DNA of 64,000 nucleotides, from assembly GCF_018130765.1 (NCBI RefSeq), contig NZ_JAFCJZ010000029.1, positions 1 to 64,000 on the forward strand, given 5' to 3'. A program made the translations under genes and the position numbers. Numbering within the stretch: the first letter of the stretch is position 1; every line of letters begins with the position of its first letter. Source of the DNA: Bradyrhizobium iriomotense (GTDB lineage: Bacteria; Pseudomonadota; Alphaproteobacteria; Rhizobiales; Xanthobacteraceae). Positions 1-7,832 of this stretch are shown here, piece by piece. The notes beneath the pieces were generated by a model, which was not told the DNA's origin, did not search any database, and was given only the letters and a program-made list of their open reading frames with translations.

Positions 1-54
1 ATGGCCGTGACCGCGCCCCTCTCTCCGAACGTCCTCAGCCTCAAAAGCCGATAA
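1..54 (+). CDS. possible C-terminal tail of a gene entering from the left edge
   Basis: Frame 1 is open from the window edge to a TAA at 52-54, giving 17 codons. It is followed at once by a palindromic repeat of the type that elsewhere in this window sits directly after stop codons. That context suggests the 3' end of a plus-strand gene, but the fragment is far too short to identify. It does not resemble the C-terminus of GlcD, which one might expect next to glcE. Confidence 0.25.
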   Translation: MAVTAPLSPNVLSLKSR

Positions 55-63
55 CGCAACAGG

Positions 64-200
64 CCCCTTGTGGGAGAGGGTGGCTCGCCGCGGAGCGGCG
101 AGACGGGTGAGGGGTCTCTCTCCGCGCGTCCAAGTCTCATTTGAATGCGTTGAGAGAGACCCCTCATCCGGCGCTTCGCGCCACCTTCTCCCACAAGGGG
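64..200. repeat. palindromic intergenic repeat, family 1 copy A
   Basis: An element of about 137 bp is bounded by the inverted arms ccccttgtggga (64-75) and tcccacaagggg (189-200), with a GC-rich centre that also folds on itself. Four further copies or variants occur at 14519, 16680, 22184 and 40675. It separates the gene tail at 54 from the convergent gene ending at 216. Confidence 0.8.
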
Positions 201-215
201 AGAAGGGAAGAAGGC

Positions 216-704
216 TCACATCAGCGTAAACTGCGCCCGCTCGCGCTTCGCCAGCAGCGGCAGCGCCTGGCCGGCGATGTAGGTCTTGAAATGCGTGCTC
301 TCCTGGTGCGCCTTGAAGGCGGCCTCGTCGCGGAACAGCTCGTAGAACAGGAACTGGGCCGGATTGTCCCTGGCGCGCGAAATCAGGAACAGCTTGACGC
401 CGTCCTCGCGCTGCGCCTCCGGCAGGAAGCGGTCGAGGATCCCTGCGACTTTGTCGGCCTCGCCCGGTTTGGCCTCCCATTGCGCGACCACGAGCAGGCC
501 ACCGCCGTCGACGGCGTCGCTGAGGGATTTCTGCGTGGCATAGTGGTTCATGGTCCTTCCTCCTTGCTGCTGGGCTTGAGATGACGCCGTCGTCCACGGC
601 GACAGATAGATCGCCAGCACGGCTCCGAAGGCCCGGACGACTGACCTGCGGCTGAACGCTTCGTTGGCGCGCGGCACCGGCCGCTGATGTGTCGATCGCT
701 GCAT
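216..704 (-). CDS. ABM-domain (quinol monooxygenase-like) protein with possible Tat signal
   Basis: The last 110 or so residues form a ferredoxin-like antibiotic biosynthesis monooxygenase (ABM) domain, with the typical segment in which an F-Y-E-L-F-R strand precedes an H-x-x-S/T-x-H-F helix. Such proteins are small cofactor-free oxygenases or quinol-oxidising enzymes; the substrate here is unknown. The start at 704 (M-Q-R-S) has a GGAGG six to ten bases upstream and adds a leader with a twin arginine (S-R-R-S-V-V), a hydrophobic run and an Ala-rich cleavage region. A second in-frame ATG at 551 (M-N-H-Y) has an even stronger AAGGAGG and would give a 111-residue cytosolic form. I chose the longer form because the leader looks like a real export signal. 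An ATG at 716 is also possible. Confidence 0.7.
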   Translation of the reverse strand: MQRSTHQRPVPRANEAFSRRSVVRAFGAVLAIYLSPWTTASSQAQQQGGRTMNHYATQKSLSDAVDGGGLLVVAQWEAKPGEADKVAGILDRFLPEAQREDGVKLFLISRARDNPAQFLFYELFRDEAAFKAHQESTHFKTYIAGQALPLLAKRERAQFTLM

Positions 705-926
705 GTCTGCCTCCATCGGTTGGTCGCGACTGCGATCGGCGCAGACTTGTAGCGACGGCCCGCCGGCTTTGGTTCGCCGATGATCGAAGTGTCGATGTCG
801 TGAACGCTTCGATCATGATCGAGGTGTCGATGCTGCGCCCCGGCAGGAATCCAATCGCGCCGGCGATGGTCGTTGGCGTCACGCCGCATTTGATTTTGGC
901 GGCGAATTTCGCTACCGCCTTTTCCC

Positions 927-2165
927 GTGGATACGCTCAGGGTCAGAGACGCCAAAGACGTCGAAGAGGTGGTGCGCGCGGCGATTGCCAACGAGCAGCC
1001 GCTCGAGATCATCGGCCATGGCTCCAAGCGCAGCATCGGCCACGCCATGGCGACCAACGCCGTACTCGACGTCTCCGCGCTGAATGCCGTCACCTCCTAC
1101 GAGCCCAATGAATTGATCGTGACGCTCCAGGCCGGGGCGCCGCTCGCCGACGTGCTGTCGCTGATCGATGCCAAGAACCAGCAATTCGCCTTCGAGCCGA
1201 TGAACACCGCGCCGCTGCTCGGCACGCCGGCGCTGGGCACCATCGGCGGCATGATCGCGGCCGGGCTCGCCGGGCCGCGGCGCATCCGGGCGGGCGGGGC
1301 GCGCGATCACCTGCTCGGCGCGCATGCCGTTTCCGGTTTCGGTGACAGCTTCAAGACCGGCGGCAAGGTGGTGAAGAACGTCACCGGCTACGACCTCTGC
1401 AAGCTGCTGGCGGGCTCCTGGGGCACGCTGTCGGTGATGACCGAGGTCACGCTCAAGGTGATGCCGAAACCGGAGGCCGAGCGAACGCTGCTGCTCCGCG
1501 GGTTGGATGATGCCGCCGCCAACAAGGCGATGACGGCGGCGCTCGGCTCGCCCTTTGACGTCTCCGGTGCCGCGCACCTGCCGAAATCGGCGTTTCGGGC
1601 CAAGACCGACGGGCTTGGCGACATTGCAGGCCAGGGCGAGGCGCTGACCGCACTGCGGCTCGAGGGCATCACCGCCTCCGCCGCCCACCGCGCCGGCTCG
1701 CTACGTGAATTGCTGGCGCCGTTCGGAACCGCAACCCTGATCGAGGACGCGGTGTCGTCCACGCTATGGGCGACGCTACGCGACGTGCTGCCGTTCGCGG
1801 CCGGCGGCGCGCTGGGGGCCTGGCCGGTCTGGCGGATCGTCTGCCCACCGGCATCGGGGGCGGCGCTCGGGACGCAATTGGCGCGCGAGACCGGCGGCGA
1901 CATGATCTATGATTGGGGCGGCGGATTGATCTGGGCCGCATTGCCGCCGAAGGGTGACGCCCATGCCCCGGTCGTGCGTGCGTGCGCGAATGCGGTTGGG
2001 GGGCATGCCACGCTGATCCGGGCGGCCGAGGATGTCAGGCGCGATGTCGATGTGTTCCCTCCGCAGGCGCCCGGCATCGCCGCCCTGAGCGAGCGGGTGC
2101 GCGCCAGTTTCGATCCGAAGACCATTCTCAACCGGGGACGCTTGAGCCGGGGCGCTGCGCCATGA
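927..2165 (+). CDS. glcE: glycolate oxidase FAD-binding subunit GlcE
   Basis: This 412-residue protein is the FAD-binding subunit of the membrane-associated glycolate oxidase that turns glycolate into glyoxylate and passes electrons to the quinone pool. The PCMH-type FAD fold is visible from about residue 5 to 170, including a G-H-G-S-K-R segment near residue 30, G-G-M-I-A-A-G-L near 110 and a K-N-V-T-G-Y-D segment near 150. The C-terminus ends in the family pattern F-D-P-K-T-I-L-N-R-G-R-L. The start is GTG and no clear Shine-Dalgarno precedes it, so the exact start is less certain. It overlaps glcF by four bases (ATGA), so the two are translationally coupled. The partner glcD is not within this window. 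Confidence 0.93.
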   Translation: MDTLRVRDAKDVEEVVRAAIANEQPLEIIGHGSKRSIGHAMATNAVLDVSALNAVTSYEPNELIVTLQAGAPLADVLSLIDAKNQQFAFEPMNTAPLLGTPALGTIGGMIAAGLAGPRRIRAGGARDHLLGAHAVSGFGDSFKTGGKVVKNVTGYDLCKLLAGSWGTLSVMTEVTLKVMPKPEAERTLLLRGLDDAAANKAMTAALGSPFDVSGAAHLPKSAFRAKTDGLGDIAGQGEALTALRLEGITASAAHRAGSLRELLAPFGTATLIEDAVSSTLWATLRDVLPFAAGGALGAWPVWRIVCPPASGAALGTQLARETGGDMIYDWGGGLIWAALPPKGDAHAPVVRACANAVGGHATLIRAAEDVRRDVDVFPPQAPGIAALSERVRASFDPKTILNRGRLSRGAAP

Positions 2166-3484
2166 AGACCGAATTCTCACTCGCGCAGCTCGCCGATCCC
2201 GACATCGCGGAAGCCGACAAGATCCTGCGCGCCTGCGTCCATTGCGGCTTCTGCACTGCAACCTGTCCGACCTATGTGCTGCTCGGCGACGAGCTCGATA
2301 GCCCCCGCGGCCGCATCTATCTGATCAAGGAGATGCTGGAGAAGGACCAGACCCCGACGGCCAAGGTGGTCAAGCATATCGACCGCTGCCTGTCGTGCCT
2401 CGCCTGCATGACGACCTGTCCCTCCGGGGTGAACTACATGCACCTCGTCGACCAGGCCCGTGTTCGAATAGAGCAGCGCTATCAGCGGCCGCTGGCCGAG
2501 CGGCTGCTGCGCCAGGTTCTGGCCTTCGTCCTGCCGGACCCGCAACGCTTCCGCATCAGCATGTGGCTGGCGCGGCTGGCCCGTCCGCTCGCCGTGTTCC
2601 TGCCGACGCCGCGGCCCTCGGCCACGCCCGGCCTGATCCAGCGCATCAAGGCGATGCTGGCGCTGGCCCCTCACCGGCTGCCGCCGCCGGGGCCTCTCCC
2701 GGGCAGCGTGTTCGCAGCCCTCGGCAAGAAGCGCGGCCGGGTCGCGCTGCTCCAGGGCTGTGCCCAGCAGGTGCTGGCGCCGCGCATCAACCAGGCCGCC
2801 CTCAGCCTGCTCACCCGCCACGGCATCGAGGTCGTCCTGGTCAGGGACGAGCAGTGCTGCGGCGCGCTGACCCACCACCTCGGCAACGACCAGGATGCGC
2901 TGGCGCGGGCGCGTGCCAACGTTGCGGCGTGGCAGAAGGAGGCCGCCGGCGAAGGGCTCGACGCCATCCTGGTGACGACGTCCGGCTGCGGTACCGTGAT
3001 CAAGGACTACGGCTATCTGTTGCGCGAGGATCAAGCCTTCGCAGCCGATGCGGCGAAGGTGTCCGCGCTCGCCAAGGACATCACCGAATACGTCGCCGGC
3101 CTCGACCTCGCGACGACTGAGCGAAGCGACAACATCGTCGTCGCCTATCACTCCGCATGTTCGTTGCAGCACGGACAGAAAATCACGGGGCTTCCGAAAG
3201 AATTGCTTTCCAAGAATGGATTCGTGGTGAAAGATGTACCCGAGAGCCATTTGTGTTGCGGCTCGGCGGGGACCTACAACATTCTCCAGCCCGAGCTTGC
3301 GGGCCGGTTGCGCGATCGCAAGGTCGCCAACATCGCAAGCGTCAAGCCGGACATGATTGCCGCAGGCAATATCGGCTGCATGGTGCAGATTGCCAGTGGC
3401 ACGTCAGTTCCGGTCGTACACACGATTGAGCTTCTCGATTGGGCTACGGGCGGGTCGCGGCCGGCACTGAACGCGCAAGTTTGA
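2162..3484 (+). CDS. glcF: glycolate oxidase iron-sulfur subunit GlcF
   Basis: The product, 440 residues, is the iron-sulfur subunit that carries electrons away from the flavin subunits. Two ferredoxin-type CxxCxxCxxxCP motifs are present, with cysteines at about 25/28/31/35 and 76/79/82/86. Two CCG domains follow, marked by E-Q-C-C-G-A and H-L-C-C-G-S-A-G, which are typical of GlcF and heterodisulfide-reductase-like proteins. The ATG at 2162 overlaps the glcE stop by four bases, which fixes the start; the open frame continues further upstream but only as a shadow inside glcE. Confidence 0.95.
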   Translation: MKTEFSLAQLADPDIAEADKILRACVHCGFCTATCPTYVLLGDELDSPRGRIYLIKEMLEKDQTPTAKVVKHIDRCLSCLACMTTCPSGVNYMHLVDQARVRIEQRYQRPLAERLLRQVLAFVLPDPQRFRISMWLARLARPLAVFLPTPRPSATPGLIQRIKAMLALAPHRLPPPGPLPGSVFAALGKKRGRVALLQGCAQQVLAPRINQAALSLLTRHGIEVVLVRDEQCCGALTHHLGNDQDALARARANVAAWQKEAAGEGLDAILVTTSGCGTVIKDYGYLLREDQAFAADAAKVSALAKDITEYVAGLDLATTERSDNIVVAYHSACSLQHGQKITGLPKELLSKNGFVVKDVPESHLCCGSAGTYNILQPELAGRLRDRKVANIASVKPDMIAAGNIGCMVQIASGTSVPVVHTIELLDWATGGSRPALNAQV

Positions 3485-3568
3485 GCTTTCAGAGCCTGAA
3501 CTTTCCTCCCGAGGTGACGACTGAAGGCGCCCGATCGACCATTGTTCGGCGGCAACAGGAGGACCACG

Positions 3569-3949
3569 ATGGCGAAAGCGAAGAAGAAGAAAAGCAAGAA
3601 GGCGAAAAAGGCCAAGAAGGCTGTAGCGGCGAAGAAGACCGCGAAGAAGGCGACGAAGAAGAAGGCGGCCAAGAAGTCCGCGAAGAAATCCGCCAAGAAA
3701 TCTGCGAAGAAGGCCGCCCCGAAGAAGGCTGCCAAGAAGACAGCAAAGAAGGCGGCGGCCAAGAAGGCTGCCCCGAAGAAAGCCGCCAAGAAGACTGCAA
3801 AGAAAGCGGCACCGAAGAAGGCGAAGGCAGCTCCTGCGCCGAAGCCGTCAGCGCCGGCGTCAGCTCCGGCTCCCGAGCCTGTCGCCGAGACGAGCTGGGC
3901 GATGCCTTCGTCTTCTGCGGAACCGACGCCGGCCGAGGGGCAAGGCTAG
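3569..3949 (+). CDS. histone H1-like lysine/alanine-rich protein
   Basis: This 126-residue protein is almost entirely Lys, Ala and Pro, built from short KKAAKK/AKKTAKK/APKKA repeats and ending in a Pro/Ala/Glu-rich tail. The composition matches bacterial histone H1-like (Hc1/AlgP-type) proteins, which bind DNA through their basic repeats. A perfect AGGAGG at 3557-3562 sits six bases before the ATG at 3569, which settles the start over an upstream TTG at 3542. A terminator follows at 3993. The role in nucleoid compaction or regulation is inferred only from composition. The repeat number is probably variable between strains because the DNA is a run of aagaag-type units. Confidence 0.8.
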   Translation: MAKAKKKKSKKAKKAKKAVAAKKTAKKATKKKAAKKSAKKSAKKSAKKAAPKKAAKKTAKKAAAKKAAPKKAAKKTAKKAAPKKAKAAPAPKPSAPASAPAPEPVAETSWAMPSSSAEPTPAEGQG

Positions 3950-3992
3950 GCCGAAGGCCCGTTTCTCGATCTCTCGGACGATCTACAAGCAG

Positions 3993-4023
3993 AAGGCCGT
4001 GGCGGTAACGCTGCGGCCTTTTT
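3993..4023 (+). terminator. rho-independent terminator after the H1-like gene
   Basis: The arms aaggccg (3993-3999) and cggcctt (4014-4020) are followed by a short T run. The rest of the 3950-4357 interval contains no gene that I can support; it is the leader of the porin gene and is poorer in GC than its surroundings. Confidence 0.7.
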
Positions 4024-4357
4024 GCATCGCCTCATGAGAGGTGGGTGCCGTCGCTACTTTGAGGCGGGTTGATTCGTGGCGCCGGCACCACGAGGCCAAA
4101 AGGTATCCGTACTTGCACGGCCCCCCTGTGCACTCTGGAGTGCAAATAATGTGATCGAGAAGCCACACAGGCCGACAACCTTTCGTGGAAACGTTAAAAC
4201 GCCTAAAAAGTCGGCAGATGCCCGCGCTTTTTGCTTCACCGTTCGCACCCCACGCTCCAGATTGTCGCAGTAACGCAATTTTGCAGACAGGTCGCACGAC
4301 CCCGGGGGGCTTCCGGGATCCGACTGGGTAAGTAAGAACGGGTAGATGGGGATCGAA

Positions 4358-5371
4358 ATGAAAAAAGTGGCTTTGTTGGCAACGGCGCTGGCAATGGTGA
4401 CGACGGGTTCGGCCTTCGCGGCGGACATGGCGGTGAAGGCCAAGAAGGCCCCGCCGGTGGTTGCTTTCGATCCCTGGGATATCGCCTTCGGCGGCGCGAT
4501 CATGAGCGACTACATCTTCCGCGGTATCACCCAGTCGAACCACAAGCCGTCGGTCGCGGCCTATTTCGAGCCCCGCTACAACGTCACCAAGGACCTCCAG
4601 CTCTATGTCGGCGTGGCCGGTGAGAGCATTTCCTTTCCGAACCGCGCTGCGGCCGAGATCGACGTCTACGGCGGTATCCGCCCGACCTTCGGTGCGTTCG
4701 CTTTCGACATCGGCGTGTGGGGCTACCTGTATCCGGGCGGAACCTGCTACTTCGGCGGCACCGGCATCGACAATGCCGGCGTCTTCCAGGGCGCCGAGTG
4801 CGCCGAGAAGGCCTTGCTCAACACCAACGTGATCAAGAAGGACCTGAGCTTCTTCGAAGTCTACGGCAAGTTCACCTACACCGTGAACGACAACTGGTCG
4901 TTCGGCCTGAACGAATACTACACCCCGAGCTATCTGAACTCGGGCGCCTGGGGCAACTACACCTCGATCGTCGGCAAGTATACCGCGCCCAGCACGGTGT
5001 TCGGCTCGAGCGGCGTCGGCATGTATGTGTCGGGTGAGTTCGGCCGTCAGTGGCTCGGCACCTCCGACAGCTTCTACGGCGTGCCGGCCTTCCCGAACGG
5101 TATCAAATATGCCGACTACAACACTTGGAACATCGGCATCGGCTTCACCTACAAGGTCATGACGCTGGATCTGCGCTACTCCGATACGGACCTGTCGAAG
5201 GGCGATTGTAACGCCTTCACCAGCGATTTCTCGGCGCGCGGCAACATCACGGCGTCGAGCGGCACCTTCGTGACGCCGATCAATCCGACGGGCGTCGGCT
5301 CCAACTGGTGCGGCGCGGCCGGCATCGCCAAGCTGTCGTTCGACCTGACGGCGATGACCAACCTGAAGTAA
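4358..5371 (+). CDS. TorF-family putative outer-membrane porin
   Basis: The protein (337 residues from this start) begins with a clear Sec signal peptide (M-K-K-V-A-L-L-A-T then Ala-rich to S-A-F-A). The mature part starts with a Lys/Ala/Pro linker and continues with a domain of the TorF/gcw_chp type: F-G-G-A-I-M-S-D-Y-I-F-R-G-I-T-Q-S near the start and alternating aromatic and small residues throughout, as in an outer-membrane beta-barrel. It probably forms a small-solute channel. An in-frame ATG at 4346 adds four residues (M-G-I-E); I prefer 4358 because the G-rich stretch at 4348-4351 then lies at ribosome-binding distance and the signal peptide begins canonically with MKK. A strong terminator follows. 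Confidence 0.85.
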   Translation: MKKVALLATALAMVTTGSAFAADMAVKAKKAPPVVAFDPWDIAFGGAIMSDYIFRGITQSNHKPSVAAYFEPRYNVTKDLQLYVGVAGESISFPNRAAAEIDVYGGIRPTFGAFAFDIGVWGYLYPGGTCYFGGTGIDNAGVFQGAECAEKALLNTNVIKKDLSFFEVYGKFTYTVNDNWSFGLNEYYTPSYLNSGAWGNYTSIVGKYTAPSTVFGSSGVGMYVSGEFGRQWLGTSDSFYGVPAFPNGIKYADYNTWNIGIGFTYKVMTLDLRYSDTDLSKGDCNAFTSDFSARGNITASSGTFVTPINPTGVGSNWCGAAGIAKLSFDLTAMTNLK

Positions 5372-5395
5372 GTTTCTTTCCAGAACTCCTCACGA

Positions 5396-5423
5396 GGGCG
5401 GCAGGGCAACCTGCCGCCCTTTT
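5396..5423 (+). terminator. strong rho-independent terminator after the porin gene
   Basis: A perfect 10-bp stem (gggcggcagg at 5396-5405, cctgccgccc at 5410-5419) with a four-base loop is followed by TTTT. Confidence 0.92.
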
Positions 5424-5540
5424 GCTTGGGGGGGAGGTGAGGCGGGGACGGCCTTGGGGGTGGGGCTGGCCAAGAGATTACAAAGCTGCGTCTGCGGCTC
5501 GACATGCGAGCCGGGAGAGTGGCGCTGCTGCCTCACACTC

Positions 5541-5665
5541 CGTCATTGCGAGCCACCGGGTCCGCGCGAAGCGCGCGGCCCGATGACAGGCTCAGCGAAG
5601 CAATCCAGAACCTTTCTGCCGAGGCAATCTGGATTGCTTCGTCGCAAGAGCTCCTCGCAATGACG
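5541..5665. repeat. palindromic intergenic repeat bounded by cgtcattgcgag
   Basis: Perfect 12-bp inverted ends, cgtcattgcgag (5541-5552) and ctcgcaatgacg (5654-5665), enclose a centre with further hairpins (gcgcgaagcgcgc, and aatccag paired with ctggatt). It lies between convergent genes ending at 5371 and 5754. Nothing else is recognisable in 5424-5753. Confidence 0.85.
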
Positions 5666-5753
5666 AGGCCCGAGTTGAGGACGTCTCTTGGACCGCAAGG
5701 AAGCGGCCCATCCGGTTCCTTCGATGCGACAGCCGGCGAGGGAGCCCTACGCC

Positions 5754-7547
5754 TCAGCGCACCGCCGTCGGCTCCTTCTCGGCCGGCGCGGCCGCGTTGC
5801 CGAGGACGTGGATCTCGCCGTCCTGCACCATCGCTACCTTGCGGGTGTGGAAGACATCGAGCGTCGAGCGGTGGCCGATCGAGACGATGGTGGCCTGCGG
5901 CAGCTTCTCCGCCAGCAGCCGGTACAGCCGCGCCTCGGACGGCTCGTCCAGCGACGCCGTGGCCTCGTCCAGGAAGAGATAGTCGGGCGCATGCAGCAGC
6001 GCGCGGGCGAGCCCAAGGCGCTGCTGCTCGCCGAGCGACAGCATCCGGTTCCAGTGACCGTCCTCGTCGAGTCGTCCGGCGAGGTTGGGCAGCCCGACCG
6101 CAATCAGCGTGTCCCTCACACGTGCGGCTTCGAACGCATCAGGCTTTGCCGGATAGACCACGGCATCGCGCAGCCTGCCGACGGGGAAATAGGGGCGCTG
6201 CGGCAGCATCATCAGCCGGGCCTTTTCGGGCACGAGGATGGTACCGGTGCCGAACGGCCAGATGCCCGCGATGGCCCGGAACAGCGTCGACTTGCCGGAG
6301 CCGGACGGTCCGGTCACCAGCACGCGTTCCGAAGGCTGGATGGCAAAGGCATCGGCGGCGACCAGCGGCGCGCCGTTGGGCAGGTTCACGCACAGCTGCT
6401 CGAGGGCGATGATGCGGCTGCCGCCCGCGGCCTTGAGGGCGATCGCAGGTTCATGCGCCGGCAGGGTTACGGAGGACGCGACCGACATCTCGAAGCCGTC
6501 GAGGCGAGCGACGATCGAGCGCCATTCCGCCAGCGACCGGTAAGCCGTGACGAAGAACGACAACGCGCCCTGTACGCTGGAGAAGGCGGATGCGGTCTGC
6601 ATCATGTCGCCGAGCTGGATCTTCTTGGCGAAGAAGGCGGGTGCCACCAGCACATAGGGAAAGATCACGGCGGCCTGCTGATAGCTCGCCGTGAACGCGG
6701 TGAGTCGCTTGGTCCGGCTCATGATGGCGTACCAGTTGCCGATCACGAAGCCGAAGCGATCCAGCAGCCGGCCGCGTTCGGCGCCTTCGCCCTTGAGCAG
6801 CGCAATCTGCTCGGAGTTCTCGCGGACGCGGACGAGGTTGAAGCGGAAGTCGGCTTCATAGCGCTGCTGCTCGAAATTGAGGTTGACCAGCGGGCTGCCG
6901 ATCCAGTGCGTCAGCGCGGTGCCGAAGATCGCGTAGATCAGTGCGCCCCAGCACAGATAGCCGGGGATCATGAGGTCGGTGCCGAACAGGTGCAGCGGTG
7001 CGGCGTTGGAGAGGCCCCAGAGGATGATCACGAAGGAGAACAGCGTCACGATCGAGGAGAGCAGGCCGAGCCCGATCGTCAAGGTCTGCTCGACGAAGTT
7101 CTTGACGTCTTCGGTGATGCGCTGGTCCGGGTTGTCGGCCGCATCGCCCTTGAGCTGCATGCGGTAGTGCGTGGCGCTCTCGAGCCATTCGCCGAGATAG
7201 TGCCGGGTCAGCCATTGCCGCCAGCGGATCTGGAGCCACTGGTTCAGGTACAGCTTGTAGACCGCCAGCGCGATGTAGGTGGAGGCGAGGCCGACGAAGA
7301 TCCAGATCTGCGTGACGAACGCGTCCCAGTCGCTCGCCTGCAGAGCGCTGTAGAACCTGTTCTGCCACTGGTTCACCAGCACGTCGATCGCCACCAGCGC
7401 CAGCTCCATGGCAATGACGGCGCCGAGCAGGCCGCGGCCGGCCCATTTGTCCTCGGATCGGAAATAGGGGATGGCGATTCGCCAGACGATCGCGAGCGTG
7501 GCGCGGATGTTGTTCACAGAGCTCTGTCTCCTCGAGGGGATGTGCAC
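5754..7547 (-). CDS. ABC transporter with SbmA/BacA-type membrane domain fused to ATPase (YddA/BclA-like)
   Basis: This is a 597-residue fused half-transporter. The N-terminal 330 or so residues are a six-helix SbmA/BacA-like membrane domain: aromatic-rich segments such as N-Q-W-Q-N-R-F-Y-S-A-L and R-W-R-Q-W-L-T, and D-N-P-D-Q-R-I-T-E-D, are hallmarks of the family. The C-terminal ATPase carries Walker A G-P-S-G-S-G-K-S-T near residue 411, signature L-S-L-G-E-Q-Q-R near 503, Walker B Y-L-F-L-D-E-A near 522 and the H-loop S-I-G-H-R-S. Relatives include E. coli YddA and BclA of Bradyrhizobium, which imports antimicrobial and nodule peptides. Whether this copy is BclA or the housekeeping YddA paralogue cannot be told by eye. 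The gene stands alone. Confidence 0.88.
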   Translation of the reverse strand: MHIPSRRQSSVNNIRATLAIVWRIAIPYFRSEDKWAGRGLLGAVIAMELALVAIDVLVNQWQNRFYSALQASDWDAFVTQIWIFVGLASTYIALAVYKLYLNQWLQIRWRQWLTRHYLGEWLESATHYRMQLKGDAADNPDQRITEDVKNFVEQTLTIGLGLLSSIVTLFSFVIILWGLSNAAPLHLFGTDLMIPGYLCWGALIYAIFGTALTHWIGSPLVNLNFEQQRYEADFRFNLVRVRENSEQIALLKGEGAERGRLLDRFGFVIGNWYAIMSRTKRLTAFTASYQQAAVIFPYVLVAPAFFAKKIQLGDMMQTASAFSSVQGALSFFVTAYRSLAEWRSIVARLDGFEMSVASSVTLPAHEPAIALKAAGGSRIIALEQLCVNLPNGAPLVAADAFAIQPSERVLVTGPSGSGKSTLFRAIAGIWPFGTGTILVPEKARLMMLPQRPYFPVGRLRDAVVYPAKPDAFEAARVRDTLIAVGLPNLAGRLDEDGHWNRMLSLGEQQRLGLARALLHAPDYLFLDEATASLDEPSEARLYRLLAEKLPQATIVSIGHRSTLDVFHTRKVAMVQDGEIHVLGNAAAPAEKEPTAVR

Positions 7548-7832
7548 AAATGCCCTGAGCCAAAGACTTGAGGCAATGGCGGAAACGGGCGCGCTTAGAC
7601 TAAAGTCGCAAGTTCTGCAATTTGCGTTGGATTGTCGCAGCCTGCAACCCTAGCATGGGCTCGACGGCGCGGGGCGGGGTGCTCCGGGATTTCGCGAGCT
7701 TGTGAGCGGAGGGGAACCGCCGCATTCGCGAGGAATTCGCGTCCAGCTCGGGGGTTATCGCTTCCAGCGAAAAAGCAGGATCGGCTCTCCACGCGGGCCG
7801 TCTGCCGCAAACATGCGTGGGGGAGGAAGACC

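Noticed and set aside
1..54. C-terminus of glcD at the left edge
   Set aside because: The 17 residues do not resemble the conserved N-P-G-K-x-F-P-type GlcD tail.
3600..3840. Regular aagaag-type repeats as a CRISPR or minisatellite array
   Set aside because: The repeats are codon repeats inside the H1-like gene without spacers.
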